A stretch of 6,251 bases of DNA, from contig JAHFLR010000039.1 of assembly GCA_023244795.1 (NCBI GenBank), positions 1-6,251 of the forward strand, in the 5' to 3' direction. Numbering within the stretch: the stretch's first letter is position 1; each line of letters begins with the position of its first letter. Positions 1 to 5,289 of this stretch are shown piece after piece. Source of the DNA: a bacterium (GTDB lineage Bacteria; Patescibacteriota; Minisyncoccia; UBA9983). The notes beneath the pieces were generated by a model that saw only the letters and a program-made list of their open reading frames with translations, was not told where the DNA came from and did not search any database. Position numbers and translations under genes: made by a program.

Positions 1-428
1 TGCTCTTGAGGGTTAAACGGTTTACCTTTGGCCTCTATCGGTTCTACTCCAAAATCTTTTAAAATGGAGGCAAAGTGGTTATAGAGATATTTAATACCAT
101 CTTGCCAGTTTTTGTCAATATTTTGCCAGGTGGGGTCGCCAAAGGCCCTATCAAAACCGTCGGCTACTGCCAAAAACTCGCCAATAACTCCCTCTTGGGC
201 GTATTTTTTAAAGCCTTCTCTGGCCTCTTGCTCCTCGTTGCGGGCGTTTATAAAGTCTGCCTTGGCTCTTTGCCAGCCAGCCAAATACTCCTGCTTGTCG
301 GCCTCACATTTTTTGAGCTTTTCGCGCAGGGTTTTTATAAAAGCGGCCGGGTTCTCCGTCTCTTGAACGTCTTCAATAACGATATCGTCTCCGCTATCGT
401 CTATTTGTAGGTCGTTTTCCTCTATCAT
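1..428 (-). CDS. grpE: GrpE, Hsp70 (DnaK) nucleotide exchange factor, 3' end beyond window
   Basis: GrpE releases ADP from DnaK and so drives the cytosolic Hsp70 folding cycle. I translated the frame by hand: 142 residues are visible before the window edge. Residues 1-26 are an acidic disordered tail, about 28-75 form the long helix typical of GrpE (EYLAGWQRAKADFINAR at 47-63 matches the family's ADF-N-R region), then FLAVADGFDRAF at 85-96, and GKPFNPQE at 135-142, which is the start of the family's G-x-x-FDPN-x-HEA motif. The last bases seen (CA) would begin the expected His codon. Roughly 40-50 C-terminal residues (the beta domain) are missing only because the window ends. An in-frame ATG lies 9 nt upstream at 437, but it overlaps the -10 box, so 428 is preferred. 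dnaK/dnaJ may follow off the window; this cannot be seen. Confidence 0.9.
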   Translation of the reverse strand, partial: MIEENDLQIDDSGDDIVIEDVQETENPAAFIKTLREKLKKCEADKQEYLAGWQRAKADFINARNEEQEAREGFKKYAQEGVIGEFLAVADGFDRAFGDPTWQNIDKNWQDGIKYLYNHFASILKDFGVEPIEAKGKPFNPQE

Positions 429-463
429 TGAGTGCATTATAGCATTTTTTTACCAAAAATCAA
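429..463 (-). promoter_or_regulatory. grpE promoter, near-leaderless
   Basis: On the minus strand a perfect TATAAT (436-441) is preceded by TGC, giving an extended -10, and a TTGATT -35 box (458-463) lies 16 nt upstream. Only 7 nt separate the -10 from the ATG at 428, so transcription should start at or next to the start codon. No Shine-Dalgarno could then be present in the transcript. No full CIRCE inverted repeat is visible, so housekeeping-sigma control is the simplest reading. Confidence 0.75.
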
Positions 464-470
464 CTCCCCA

Positions 471-479
471 TGATATACT
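471..479 (+). promoter_or_regulatory. Extended -10 promoter for the 66-residue gene
   Basis: TGATATACT is a TG-N extended -10 hexamer (TATACT at 474-479) without a convincing -35. Transcription from it would begin near 486 and give a leader of about 32 nt. It lies back to back with the grpE promoter, so the two share an intergenic region of 89 bp. A weaker alternative is TTGTTT (479-484) with TAATCT (501-506), which would give a very short leader. Confidence 0.45.
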
Positions 480-517
480 TGTTTTAGGGGTCGAATAGCT
501 TAATCTTTATAAAAAAT

Positions 518-718
518 ATGTTACCAAATTATTTATATAATCTGATGCTCCAGCTTACTCAAGAGAACAAGAGTTTGTGGAGGATTAAGAACGAATACTT
601 AAAAGACGCGGCCGAGTGTGGCGATGAGTGCACGGCATTTTGGATGGCGCTAGCGGCAGAAAAAGAGAAGCACGTAAACGACCTAACGGCACTGGTTAAA
701 AAGAACCTAAATAAATAA
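518..718 (+). CDS. Small helical-hairpin protein, function unknown
   Basis: A 66-residue protein with no signal peptide or membrane segment. Residues about 5-31 and 39-64 look like two amphipathic helices joined by a short turn holding Cys34 and Cys38 (C-G-D-E-C). The second helix carries an E-K-E-K-H stretch (48-52), and the first has Glu16 and Glu26. That pattern recalls one hairpin of a ferritin/rubrerythrin-like fold, but it is too short and too loosely matched to claim metal binding. From general impression, similar short proteins with a KSLWRIKN-like stretch occur in CPR genomes; I cannot verify that here. There is no Shine-Dalgarno. An internal Met10 is a possible later start. The gene is monocistronic, divergent from grpE, and ends 17 nt before a hairpin terminator, which supports it being real. 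Confidence 0.7.
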   Translation: MLPNYLYNLMLQLTQENKSLWRIKNEYLKDAAECGDECTAFWMALAAEKEKHVNDLTALVKKNLNK

Positions 719-735
719 AGAATAAATATAGAATT

Positions 736-766
736 AAAAAATCGCCCCTTCCGTGGGCGGTTTTTT
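736..766. terminator. Bidirectional rho-independent terminator
   Basis: A hairpin with stem CGCCC (743-747) and GGGCG (755-759) around a 7-nt loop is flanked by A6 (736-741) and T6 (761-766), with one T-G wobble between stem and tracts. It terminates the 66-residue gene on the plus strand. On the minus strand it would act as a second stop behind the GC-rich gene's own terminator. Confidence 0.85.
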
Positions 767-774
767 GTTTGAAG

Positions 775-825
775 AAAAAAAGGAGGGGGCAGGCGGCGAC
801 TTGCGTCGTAGCCCACTCCCCCTCC
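775..825 (-). terminator. GC-rich terminator of the 151-residue gene
   Basis: Read on the minus strand, GGAGGGGG (818-825) pairs perfectly with CCCCCTCC (782-789) and is followed by seven T (775-781). Inside the stem there is further pairing: CGAC (797-800) with GTCG (805-808) around a TTGC tetraloop, plus GGC (792-794) with GCC (811-813). The result is a long, very stable rho-independent terminator 23 nt after the stop codon. It shares the high GC of the gene it ends, so it probably arrived with it. Confidence 0.85.
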
Positions 826-848
826 CACATGCGGCCCCAGCCCTCGCT

Positions 849-1304
849 CTAGTTGAGCGAAATGAGCCAGGGATTGGAGGTGCGACGGAGCTCGGCGCGC
901 AGCACCGAGTTCTCCTGGGTGAAACCCCGAACGAGACCCCGGAGTTGCTCGCGTTGCTGGATGGCCAGCGCGAGCTTCTCACAGAAGAAGAGAACCTCGT
1001 TGGCCAGCGCGTCGCGCTGGCCGGCGACCACATCGAGCTTCGCCTCGAGGTCGCTGATGTAGTTCTGCGCCCCGTAGAGGCGCTCCTCGGCGACAGCGAG
1101 GTCGCCGATCAATCCGGCGGACTTCGCCATGTCCAAGGTAGCATTGTAACTCCGCACCGCGAGCGCGAGGCTTGCCTTCTCGAGCTCGGCGCGCAGGGCG
1201 GCGATCTCGGCGTCCTTGTCGCCGATGCATCGGCCGTGGGTCATTGGACCAGTGAACGTCATCGATCCGCTACCGTCTGCCAGAATCAGAACCTTCGCTT
1301 CCAT
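849..1304 (-). CDS. Unrecognised coiled-coil-like protein in a high-GC cassette
   Basis: A 151-residue protein that I do not recognise. Residues 4-9 (KVLILA) form a hydrophobic strand leading straight into DGSGSM (10-15), which has the D-x-S-x-S form of a von Willebrand A metal site. The rest of a VWA domain is absent. From about residue 29 to 142 the chain is rich in Ala, Glu, Leu and Arg with heptad-like spacing (for example DAEIAALRAELEKASLALA), so a long helical or coiled-coil body is likely. There is no signal peptide or transmembrane span. The reading frame is supported by strong G/C bias at third codon positions, a strong Shine-Dalgarno and a dedicated terminator. Codon use is quite unlike the AT-rich neighbours, which points to transfer or an unusual element. 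Monocistronic. The opposite strand has a long overlapping open frame, judged a shadow of the high GC. Confidence 0.75.
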   Translation of the reverse strand: MEAKVLILADGSGSMTFTGPMTHGRCIGDKDAEIAALRAELEKASLALAVRSYNATLDMAKSAGLIGDLAVAEERLYGAQNYISDLEAKLDVVAGQRDALANEVLFFCEKLALAIQQREQLRGLVRGFTQENSVLRAELRRTSNPWLISLN

Positions 1305-1310
1305 CGTCTT

Positions 1311-1317
1311 CTCCTCC
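1311..1317 (-). promoter_or_regulatory. Strong Shine-Dalgarno of the 151-residue gene
   Basis: GGAGGAG on the minus strand lies 6 nt from the ATG at 1304, a near-ideal ribosome binding site. It fixes the start. It stands out because none of the ribosomal-protein genes in this window has a comparable motif. Confidence 0.85.
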
Positions 1318-1339
1318 CTCTTATTGAGAACTATCCATT

Positions 1340-1364
1340 GAGCGGCTATATATTATCACCGCTC
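1340..1364 (-). promoter_or_regulatory. Extended -10 inside an inverted repeat (putative operator)
   Basis: GAGCGG (minus strand, 1359-1364) and CCGCTC (1340-1345) are a perfect 6-bp inverted repeat with a 13-nt centre. The centre includes most of an extended -10, TGATAATAT (1350-1358), and no clear -35 lies at the usual distance. Initiation near 1343 would give a leader of about 39 nt that includes the Shine-Dalgarno. A repressor site is one reading; a cruciform or RNA hairpin is another. Confidence 0.45.
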
Positions 1365-1459
1365 TCCCATTTCCGCTTAAAAGCATAGCATGTCTTAGGC
1401 AATAAGTCAAGCACAAAAACCCTTATAAAATAAAGGTCATTACAAAAATCGTCACTACC

Positions 1460-1499
1460 AAAAAAACCGCCCCCAGATAAATTTGGTGAGCGGTTTTTT
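1460..1499 (-). terminator. Terminator of the infA-rpsI operon (bidirectional)
   Basis: AAAAAACCGC (1461-1470) pairs with GCGGTTTTTT (1490-1499), with further inner pairing of CCA (1473-1475) and TGG (1484-1486). On the minus strand the stem ends in a T7 tract, 13 nt after the rpsI stop, so it closes the ribosomal operon. On the plus strand T6 follows the stem, so it could also block transcription coming from the left. Confidence 0.9.
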
Positions 1500-1512
1500 G
1501 TAGTGTTGAGTT

Positions 1513-1947
1513 TTATCTCTTGCTCCACTGTGGAGCCTTGCGAGCCTTCTTTAATCCGAACTTCCTTCTCTCTTTCATTCTTGGGTCTCTGGTTAACAAA
1601 CCACCCTTCTTTAATCTCTTTCTAAAATCAGCGTCAAATTTTGTGAGCGCCCTGGCGATACCGTGTCTAACTGCTCCCGCTTGCGAGCTGATGCCTCCGC
1701 CGCTGGTTTTAACTGTTATTAAAAATCTGCCCTGGAGCTTCATTTTGATTAATGGCTCCTCCACGGAGTTTTGCATTTGCTTGGTTGGAAAATATTCCGT
1801 AAACGGTTTATCGTTTATTGTGATTTTTGGTTCTCCTTTGCCAAAAAGTCTAACTCGAGCGACGGAAGTTTTTCTTCTTCCTACGGCCTCAAAATAAGTG
1901 GCCGGCTTCTCTTTTTTTATTGTGGTTTTTGCTGTTGCTGCTGTCAT
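1513..1947 (-). CDS. rpsI: 30S ribosomal protein S9 (uS9)
   Basis: S9 sits in the 30S head, and its C-terminal tail reaches the P-site tRNA. The 144-residue protein has a lysine-rich N-terminal extension of about 16 residues before the family core begins at YFEAVGRRKTSVARVRL (18-34). The GGGISSQAGAVRHGIARAL block (83-101) and the basic end LLTRDPRMKERRKFG (117-131) follow. It ends in the conserved S-K-R that contacts the tRNA anticodon region. Family members are usually about 130 residues, and the difference is the N-terminal extension. It is the last gene of the operon, starting 4 nt after the rplM stop with no Shine-Dalgarno, so translational coupling or re-initiation is likely. Confidence 0.97.
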   Translation of the reverse strand: MTAATAKTTIKKEKPATYFEAVGRRKTSVARVRLFGKGEPKITINDKPFTEYFPTKQMQNSVEEPLIKMKLQGRFLITVKTSGGGISSQAGAVRHGIARALTKFDADFRKRLKKGGLLTRDPRMKERRKFGLKKARKAPQWSKR

Positions 1948-1951
1948 AAAA

Positions 1952-2305
1952 TTATTCTTTTACTGTCAAATTTTTTAACATCGGTTTTTTTAATCTTGTT
2001 CTGCTGATCATGCCGTTGACCGCTATTTTAAAAACATAGCCGATTCCCTTTTTGGCAATAATCTTATCCATCGCCTCCTCTTTGTACGAGCCCAAATACT
2101 CCGATCTCTTGCCGTACATCTTTTTCTTCATTTTTTTGCCAGTAACTTTAACGTCTTTGAGGTTTATGACTGTCAATTTAATTTGCGGGGCTTTGTTGGG
2201 AGCAAACTCGGCCGTGCTTTTGCCTCGCAAAATAGCCGCCGCTTGCGATGCGACTCTGCCCATTGATTTCCCTTTTGCGTCGATTGTAATCTCTTTCATG
2301 GTCAT
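1952..2305 (-). CDS. rplM: 50S ribosomal protein L13 (uL13), short form
   Basis: L13 is an early-assembling 50S protein. The core is clear: TIDAKGKSMGRVASQAAAIL (7-26) corresponds to the family's DA-GK-LGR-A opening, followed by LRGK, FAPNK, the KVTGKKMKKKMY segment and IAVNGMISRTRLKKPML. At 117 residues it is shorter than the usual 140-150. About a dozen residues are missing before the core, and the C-terminal tail found in E. coli L13 is absent. The normally conserved GMLPK turn reads GMISR. The gene begins 2 nt after the rplQ stop. A second Met at residue 3 (2299) is an equally possible start. No Shine-Dalgarno is visible. Confidence 0.95.
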   Translation of the reverse strand: MTMKEITIDAKGKSMGRVASQAAAILRGKSTAEFAPNKAPQIKLTVINLKDVKVTGKKMKKKMYGKRSEYLGSYKEEAMDKIIAKKGIGYVFKIAVNGMISRTRLKKPMLKNLTVKE

Positions 2306-2307
2306 GC

Positions 2308-2655
2308 TTATACTAATTCTATTAATGCCATTTTGCTAGCGTCACCTTTTCTGGCTGGCATTTTTACTATTCTTGTATATCCGCCCTTTCTCTCTTTGTA
2401 TTTTGGTCCTATCTCGTCTACCAATTTTTTGGCCGTAATGGCTCCCGCTCGGGCTATTAATATTTTTCTCTCTGGCAACCCGCCCACCTTTGCTTTGCTA
2501 ATCAATTTTTCCACAAAGGGCCTTACTTCTTTAGCTTTGGCCTCGGTGGTTTTGATTTTGCCGTGCTTGACCAAATTAAAAGCCAGCGAGCGCAGTAACG
2601 CCTTTCTTGCATCGGTCTTTCTTCCTAATTTTCTGGCCGTTTTATGGTGTTTCAT
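2308..2655 (-). CDS. rplQ: 50S ribosomal protein L17 (bL17)
   Basis: L17 lies near the exit side of the 50S subunit. The protein is 115 residues, close to the family norm. It opens with MKHHKTARKLGRKTDARKAL, the standard basic N-terminus, then has LVKHGKIKTTEAKAKEVRPFVEKLI (the HxxIxTTxxKAKE signature), and closes with GGYTRIVKMPARKGDASKMALIEL, a textbook L17 ending. It follows rpoA after 4 nt, the usual rpoA-rplQ pairing. Only a weak purine run (AGAAAG) precedes the ATG. Confidence 0.97.
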   Translation of the reverse strand: MKHHKTARKLGRKTDARKALLRSLAFNLVKHGKIKTTEAKAKEVRPFVEKLISKAKVGGLPERKILIARAGAITAKKLVDEIGPKYKERKGGYTRIVKMPARKGDASKMALIELV

Positions 2656-2659
2656 CTTT

Positions 2660-3646
2660 CTATTGCTTTAAAGATAACCCTAAATCTTTTAATGCGTCTT
2701 TAATCTCTTGGACGGCTTTATTGCCGACTCCCTCTATTTCTAAAATATCCTCCTCCTTTTTTCTGGCCAATCCTCCAACGGTTCTGATTCCGGCTTCCGA
2801 CAATGCGTTAAGAGTTCGTGGAGATACCTGCAAATCTTCTATCCTGGTTTTTAAAACCTCGGTGTTGTCTTCAGATTCTTTGGGCTCCTCCATCTCTTTT
2901 TCCGCCTCCTTTTTGGTCATAACGGTTTCCTCTTCTATCTCTTCCTCTTGGAATCCTCTAATTGCTCTTAAGTGGCTGATCATGATGTCTATTGATTTCT
3001 CAAGCGCTTCTCGTGGAGAAATAACGCCGTCTGTTTCTATCATAAATCTTAATCTGTTGTAATCTGTGCGATCGCCAACGCGCATATTTTCCACCTCGTA
3101 ATTAACCTTTCTGATAGGGGTAAACATGGCGTCTAGGGCAATGGTGCCGACATCTACTTTTTCTTTGTGGTAGTTTTCTTTGCTGATGTAACCGAGGCCT
3201 TTTTCTATTGTCATCTCCACGTTAAATTCCACATCTTTTGATGTGAGGGTGGCGATATGCTGGTCTTTATTTAAAACTTCCAATTGCGAAGGAGCTTCAA
3301 TATCGGCGGCGGTAACATTTTTAGATTTGCCGCTTCCTTTTACCGAGACTTTGGCAATTAACGGTTCATCGGAGTGCATGGCAAAACGCACTCTTTTGAT
3401 GTTTAAAAGAATGGTTATGACATCCTCCATAACTCCCTCCATCGTGGAGAACTCGTGAGAAACTCCCGAGATCTTTACGCTGGTTACCGCAGACCCGGGC
3501 AGTGAGGATAAAATAATCCTTCTTAGCGTATTTCCTAATGTGTGACCATAGCCGGCGTAGAGGCCGTCTATCTCGTACACTCCTTTGGTGTTGCCCTCTT
3601 CGGAGACCACCCTCGGTTTTGACGGAAGAACGATATTGTAATCCAT
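2660..3646 (-). CDS. rpoA: DNA-directed RNA polymerase subunit alpha
   Basis: The alpha subunit dimerises to scaffold RNA polymerase assembly and uses its C-terminal domain for UP elements and activators. At 328 residues it is near the E. coli length of 329. The N-terminal domain spans about 1-232, with the dimerisation/beta-binding motif LGNTLRRIILSSLPGSAV at 37-54. A very acidic linker (about 233-264) follows. The C-terminal domain (about 265-326) keeps the helix-hairpin-helix motif IEGVGNKAVQEIK. By alignment from memory, E. coli DNA-contact residues R265, N268, G296 and K298 correspond to Arg277, Asn280, Gly308 and Lys310 here, so UP-element reading is plausible. It starts 49 nt after rpsD in an A/T-only-like gap, with no Shine-Dalgarno. 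Confidence 0.98.
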   Translation of the reverse strand: MDYNIVLPSKPRVVSEEGNTKGVYEIDGLYAGYGHTLGNTLRRIILSSLPGSAVTSVKISGVSHEFSTMEGVMEDVITILLNIKRVRFAMHSDEPLIAKVSVKGSGKSKNVTAADIEAPSQLEVLNKDQHIATLTSKDVEFNVEMTIEKGLGYISKENYHKEKVDVGTIALDAMFTPIRKVNYEVENMRVGDRTDYNRLRFMIETDGVISPREALEKSIDIMISHLRAIRGFQEEEIEEETVMTKKEAEKEMEEPKESEDNTEVLKTRIEDLQVSPRTLNALSEAGIRTVGGLARKKEEDILEIEGVGNKAVQEIKDALKDLGLSLKQ

Positions 3647-3695
3647 GTTATATATTTAAATTTCTAATTTTTAATTTCTAAAAAATGATGATAAA

Positions 3696-4331
3696 TTAAC
3701 GGCTATAAAACTCTAGCAATGTGTCTAACCCCTTTTTAATACCAGAAGAAGCGAGATCTGGTTTGCCAACAATGCCGGCCTCTTTGGTGGTCTTGTCTAA
3801 AGTTATCCATGCTGGCGGGTTATACTTTTTCAGTTTTGTATCTAAATCTTTAAAATATTTGTTGGCGGCCGATTGGGTTCTGATAGAAATTTTGCTGCCC
3901 ACCTTGGCTTGGTACGACGGAATAGAAACCTTTCTGCCGTTTACCGTGATGTGCCCGTGAGAAACAAGTTGCCTGGAGGCGTTTCTGGAGTCGGCTAAGC
4001 CCATTCTAAAAACAATGTTGTCTAATCTCATCTCCAAAAGCTCCAAAAGGCGAGCTGGTGTTTTCTCTCCGGATAGTTTTGTTGCCTCTTTAACATAAGT
4101 GGCAAGCTGCGCTTCTCTTAAGCCGTATCCAAATTTGATTTTCTGTTTTTCTTTCATTTGGACAGCAAATTCAGAACCGCCGCCAAATCCTCTTCTACCT
4201 TTTTTCTTGCCTTGTTTACCCGGGGCATAAGGCTTTCGGGAAACCGGACACTTAACAGAAATACACTTTTCTCCTTTGAGGAAAAGTTTTTCTCCCGCTC
4301 TTCTGCATTTTTTACATCGCTCTTCTAACAT
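3696..4331 (-). CDS. rpsD: 30S ribosomal protein S4 (uS4), zinc-binding form
   Basis: S4 nucleates 30S assembly on 16S rRNA. I place the start at the ATG at 4331, giving 211 residues that begin MLEERCKKCRRAGEKLF, 4 nt after the rpsK stop. The more upstream ATG at 4370 would overlap rpsK by 35 nt and add 13 residues not seen in the family. Cys6, Cys9, Cys23 and Cys28 have the same spacing as the four zinc ligands of Thermus S4, so this is the C+ form. The S4 RNA-binding domain lies at about 96-158, with LLELLEMRLDNIVFRMG, then SRQLVSHGHITVNG. The C-terminus ends LLEFYSR, the common S4 ending. In E. coli S4 represses the alpha operon through a leader pseudoknot; I did not identify one here. Confidence 0.95.
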   Translation of the reverse strand: MLEERCKKCRRAGEKLFLKGEKCISVKCPVSRKPYAPGKQGKKKGRRGFGGGSEFAVQMKEKQKIKFGYGLREAQLATYVKEATKLSGEKTPARLLELLEMRLDNIVFRMGLADSRNASRQLVSHGHITVNGRKVSIPSYQAKVGSKISIRTQSAANKYFKDLDTKLKKYNPPAWITLDKTTKEAGIVGKPDLASSGIKKGLDTLLEFYSR

Positions 4332-4335
4332 AGAT

Positions 4336-4767
4336 TTAGACTCTTCTTGGTTTAGGTGGGCGCGGACCATTGTGCGGAATGGGTGTTGCGTCCTTTATGC
4401 TTTTAATATCAAATCCTTTGGAAATAAATGTTCTAATCGCCGATTCTCTGCCGGCGCCAACTCCCTTAACGACGACATCCAGTTCGCTTAACCCCATCAT
4501 TTTGGCTTTCTCGGCCATTCCCTCGGCGGCTTTTGAGGCGGCAAACGGAGTGCTCTTTTTGGTTCCCTTAAATCCTACGGAGCCGCTGCTGGCGGATAAT
4601 ACGGTGTTGCCGTCTTTGTCTGACAAGGTAATAATGGTGTTATTAAATGTGGAATTGATAAACAAAATACCGCTACTGATTTTTTTTCTCGGTATTTTGG
4701 CAGCGGAGGCGTCTTTCCCCGCGTCTGCTCCGGCTGTTGATTTATTGATTACTTTCTTTTTTCCCAT
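4336..4767 (-). CDS. rpsK: 30S ribosomal protein S11 (uS11)
   Basis: S11 lies on the 30S platform next to the mRNA exit. The 143-residue protein has a lysine/alanine-rich N-terminal extension to about residue 30, then the family core: GILFINSTFNNTIITLSDKDGN (33-54), SSGSVGFKGTKKSTPFAA, and VVVKGVGAGRESAIRTF (98-114). The end TPIPHNGPRPPKPRRV is nearly invariant in S11. It includes Asn133-Gly134, equivalent to the Asn-Gly in E. coli S11 known to form isoaspartate. The gene starts 10 nt after the rpsM stop with no Shine-Dalgarno. Confidence 0.97.
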   Translation of the reverse strand: MGKKKVINKSTAGADAGKDASAAKIPRKKISSGILFINSTFNNTIITLSDKDGNTVLSASSGSVGFKGTKKSTPFAASKAAEGMAEKAKMMGLSELDVVVKGVGAGRESAIRTFISKGFDIKSIKDATPIPHNGPRPPKPRRV

Positions 4768-4777
4768 GTTCTATTTA

Positions 4778-5158
4778 TTATTTCTTATCAACTTTTCTCT
4801 TACCGCTGGCCATGGTAATTCTAACGTTGCCTCTTAATGTTCGGCTGTTGGTTTTTGTCCTTTGGCCTCGCACCGGTAACTTTCTGGTGTGTCTGATACC
4901 TCGGTAGCTTTTAATTTCTTTTAATCTTTTTACATTGGCCGAGATGTCTCTTCTTAAATCTCCCTCGATTCTGTTTTTCTCCACCAAATCTTTTATTAAA
5001 TTTTCCTCTTTTGTATTAAGATCTTTTGCTTTGGTATCAAAAGAAATTTTGGCGGCCTTAAGAATTTCTTTGGATTTTGTTAATCCAATGCCAAAAATGT
5101 AGGTTAGGGCAACCTCCAATCTTTTATTATCTGGTATGTTAACGCCTGAAATTCTCAT
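4778..5158 (-). CDS. rpsM: 30S ribosomal protein S13 (uS13)
   Basis: S13 sits in the 30S head, forms bridges to the 50S subunit and touches P-site tRNA with its tail. The 126-residue length is typical. MRISGVNIPDNKRLEVALTY opens the helix-two-turn-helix domain, GIGLTKSKEIL (23-33) is the conserved turn, and SYRGIRHTRKLPVRGQRTKT (84-103) is the strongest S13 signature, followed by NSRTLRG. The C-terminal tail ends K-V-D-K-K, suitably basic. It starts 3 nt after the rpmJ stop, matching the common infA-rpmJ-rpsM order. Confidence 0.98.
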   Translation of the reverse strand: MRISGVNIPDNKRLEVALTYIFGIGLTKSKEILKAAKISFDTKAKDLNTKEENLIKDLVEKNRIEGDLRRDISANVKRLKEIKSYRGIRHTRKLPVRGQRTKTNSRTLRGNVRITMASGKRKVDKK

Positions 5159-5161
5159 AAA

Positions 5162-5278
5162 TTATCCTTGTCTTTGTTTATGTTTGGGGTTTTTCTTGCA
5201 AATGATATAAAGCCTCCCCTTTCTCTTGGTTAATTTACAATTATTACAAATCTTCTTGATTGAAGCTTTAATATGCAT
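5162..5278 (-). CDS. rpmJ: 50S ribosomal protein L36 (bL36)
   Basis: A 38-residue gene found by reading the gap between infA and rpsM. The translation starts [20 protein letters not shown] and ends [10 protein letters not shown], matching L36 almost end to end. The zinc ligands are Cys11, Cys14, Cys27 and His33 in the standard spacing. L36 is the smallest 50S protein and stabilises the base of the subunit near the GTPase centre. His2 and Ile3 replace the usual Lys-Val, and the end H-K-Q-R-Q-G is conserved. It lies 11 nt after infA and 3 nt before rpsM with no Shine-Dalgarno. The palindromic ATATGCATAT over its start codon is probably incidental. Confidence 0.97.
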   Translation of the reverse strand: MHIKASIKKICNNCKLTKRKGRLYIICKKNPKHKQRQG

Positions 5279-5289
5279 ATGCAAATCGA

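Noticed and set aside
426..450. Possible CIRCE (HrcA) operator at grpE, suggested by GCACTC next to the start
   Set aside because: Only one half-site-like hexamer is present; the GAGTGC partner at the required 9-nt spacing is missing.
853..1344. 7-bp direct repeat TTGAGCG at 853-859 and 1338-1344 as an insertion target duplication
   Set aside because: The left copy is inside the gene's coding end and the composition change extends beyond it. A 7-bp repeat at this distance is easily due to chance.
753..1388. Long plus-strand open frame of 211 codons across the GC-rich region
   Set aside because: It runs through the terminator hairpin and antisense to a gene with strong third-position GC bias and Shine-Dalgarno. 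High GC makes stop-free shadow frames common.
1346..1528. Minus-strand 60-codon open frame between rpsI and the GC-rich gene
   Set aside because: It overlaps the 3' end of rpsI and spans the operon terminator, and its composition is that of an intergenic spacer.
3647..3695. Internal promoter for rpoA in the 49-nt A/T-rich gap
   Set aside because: TATA-like strings occur simply because the gap is nearly all A/T, and no -35 box is seen at proper spacing.
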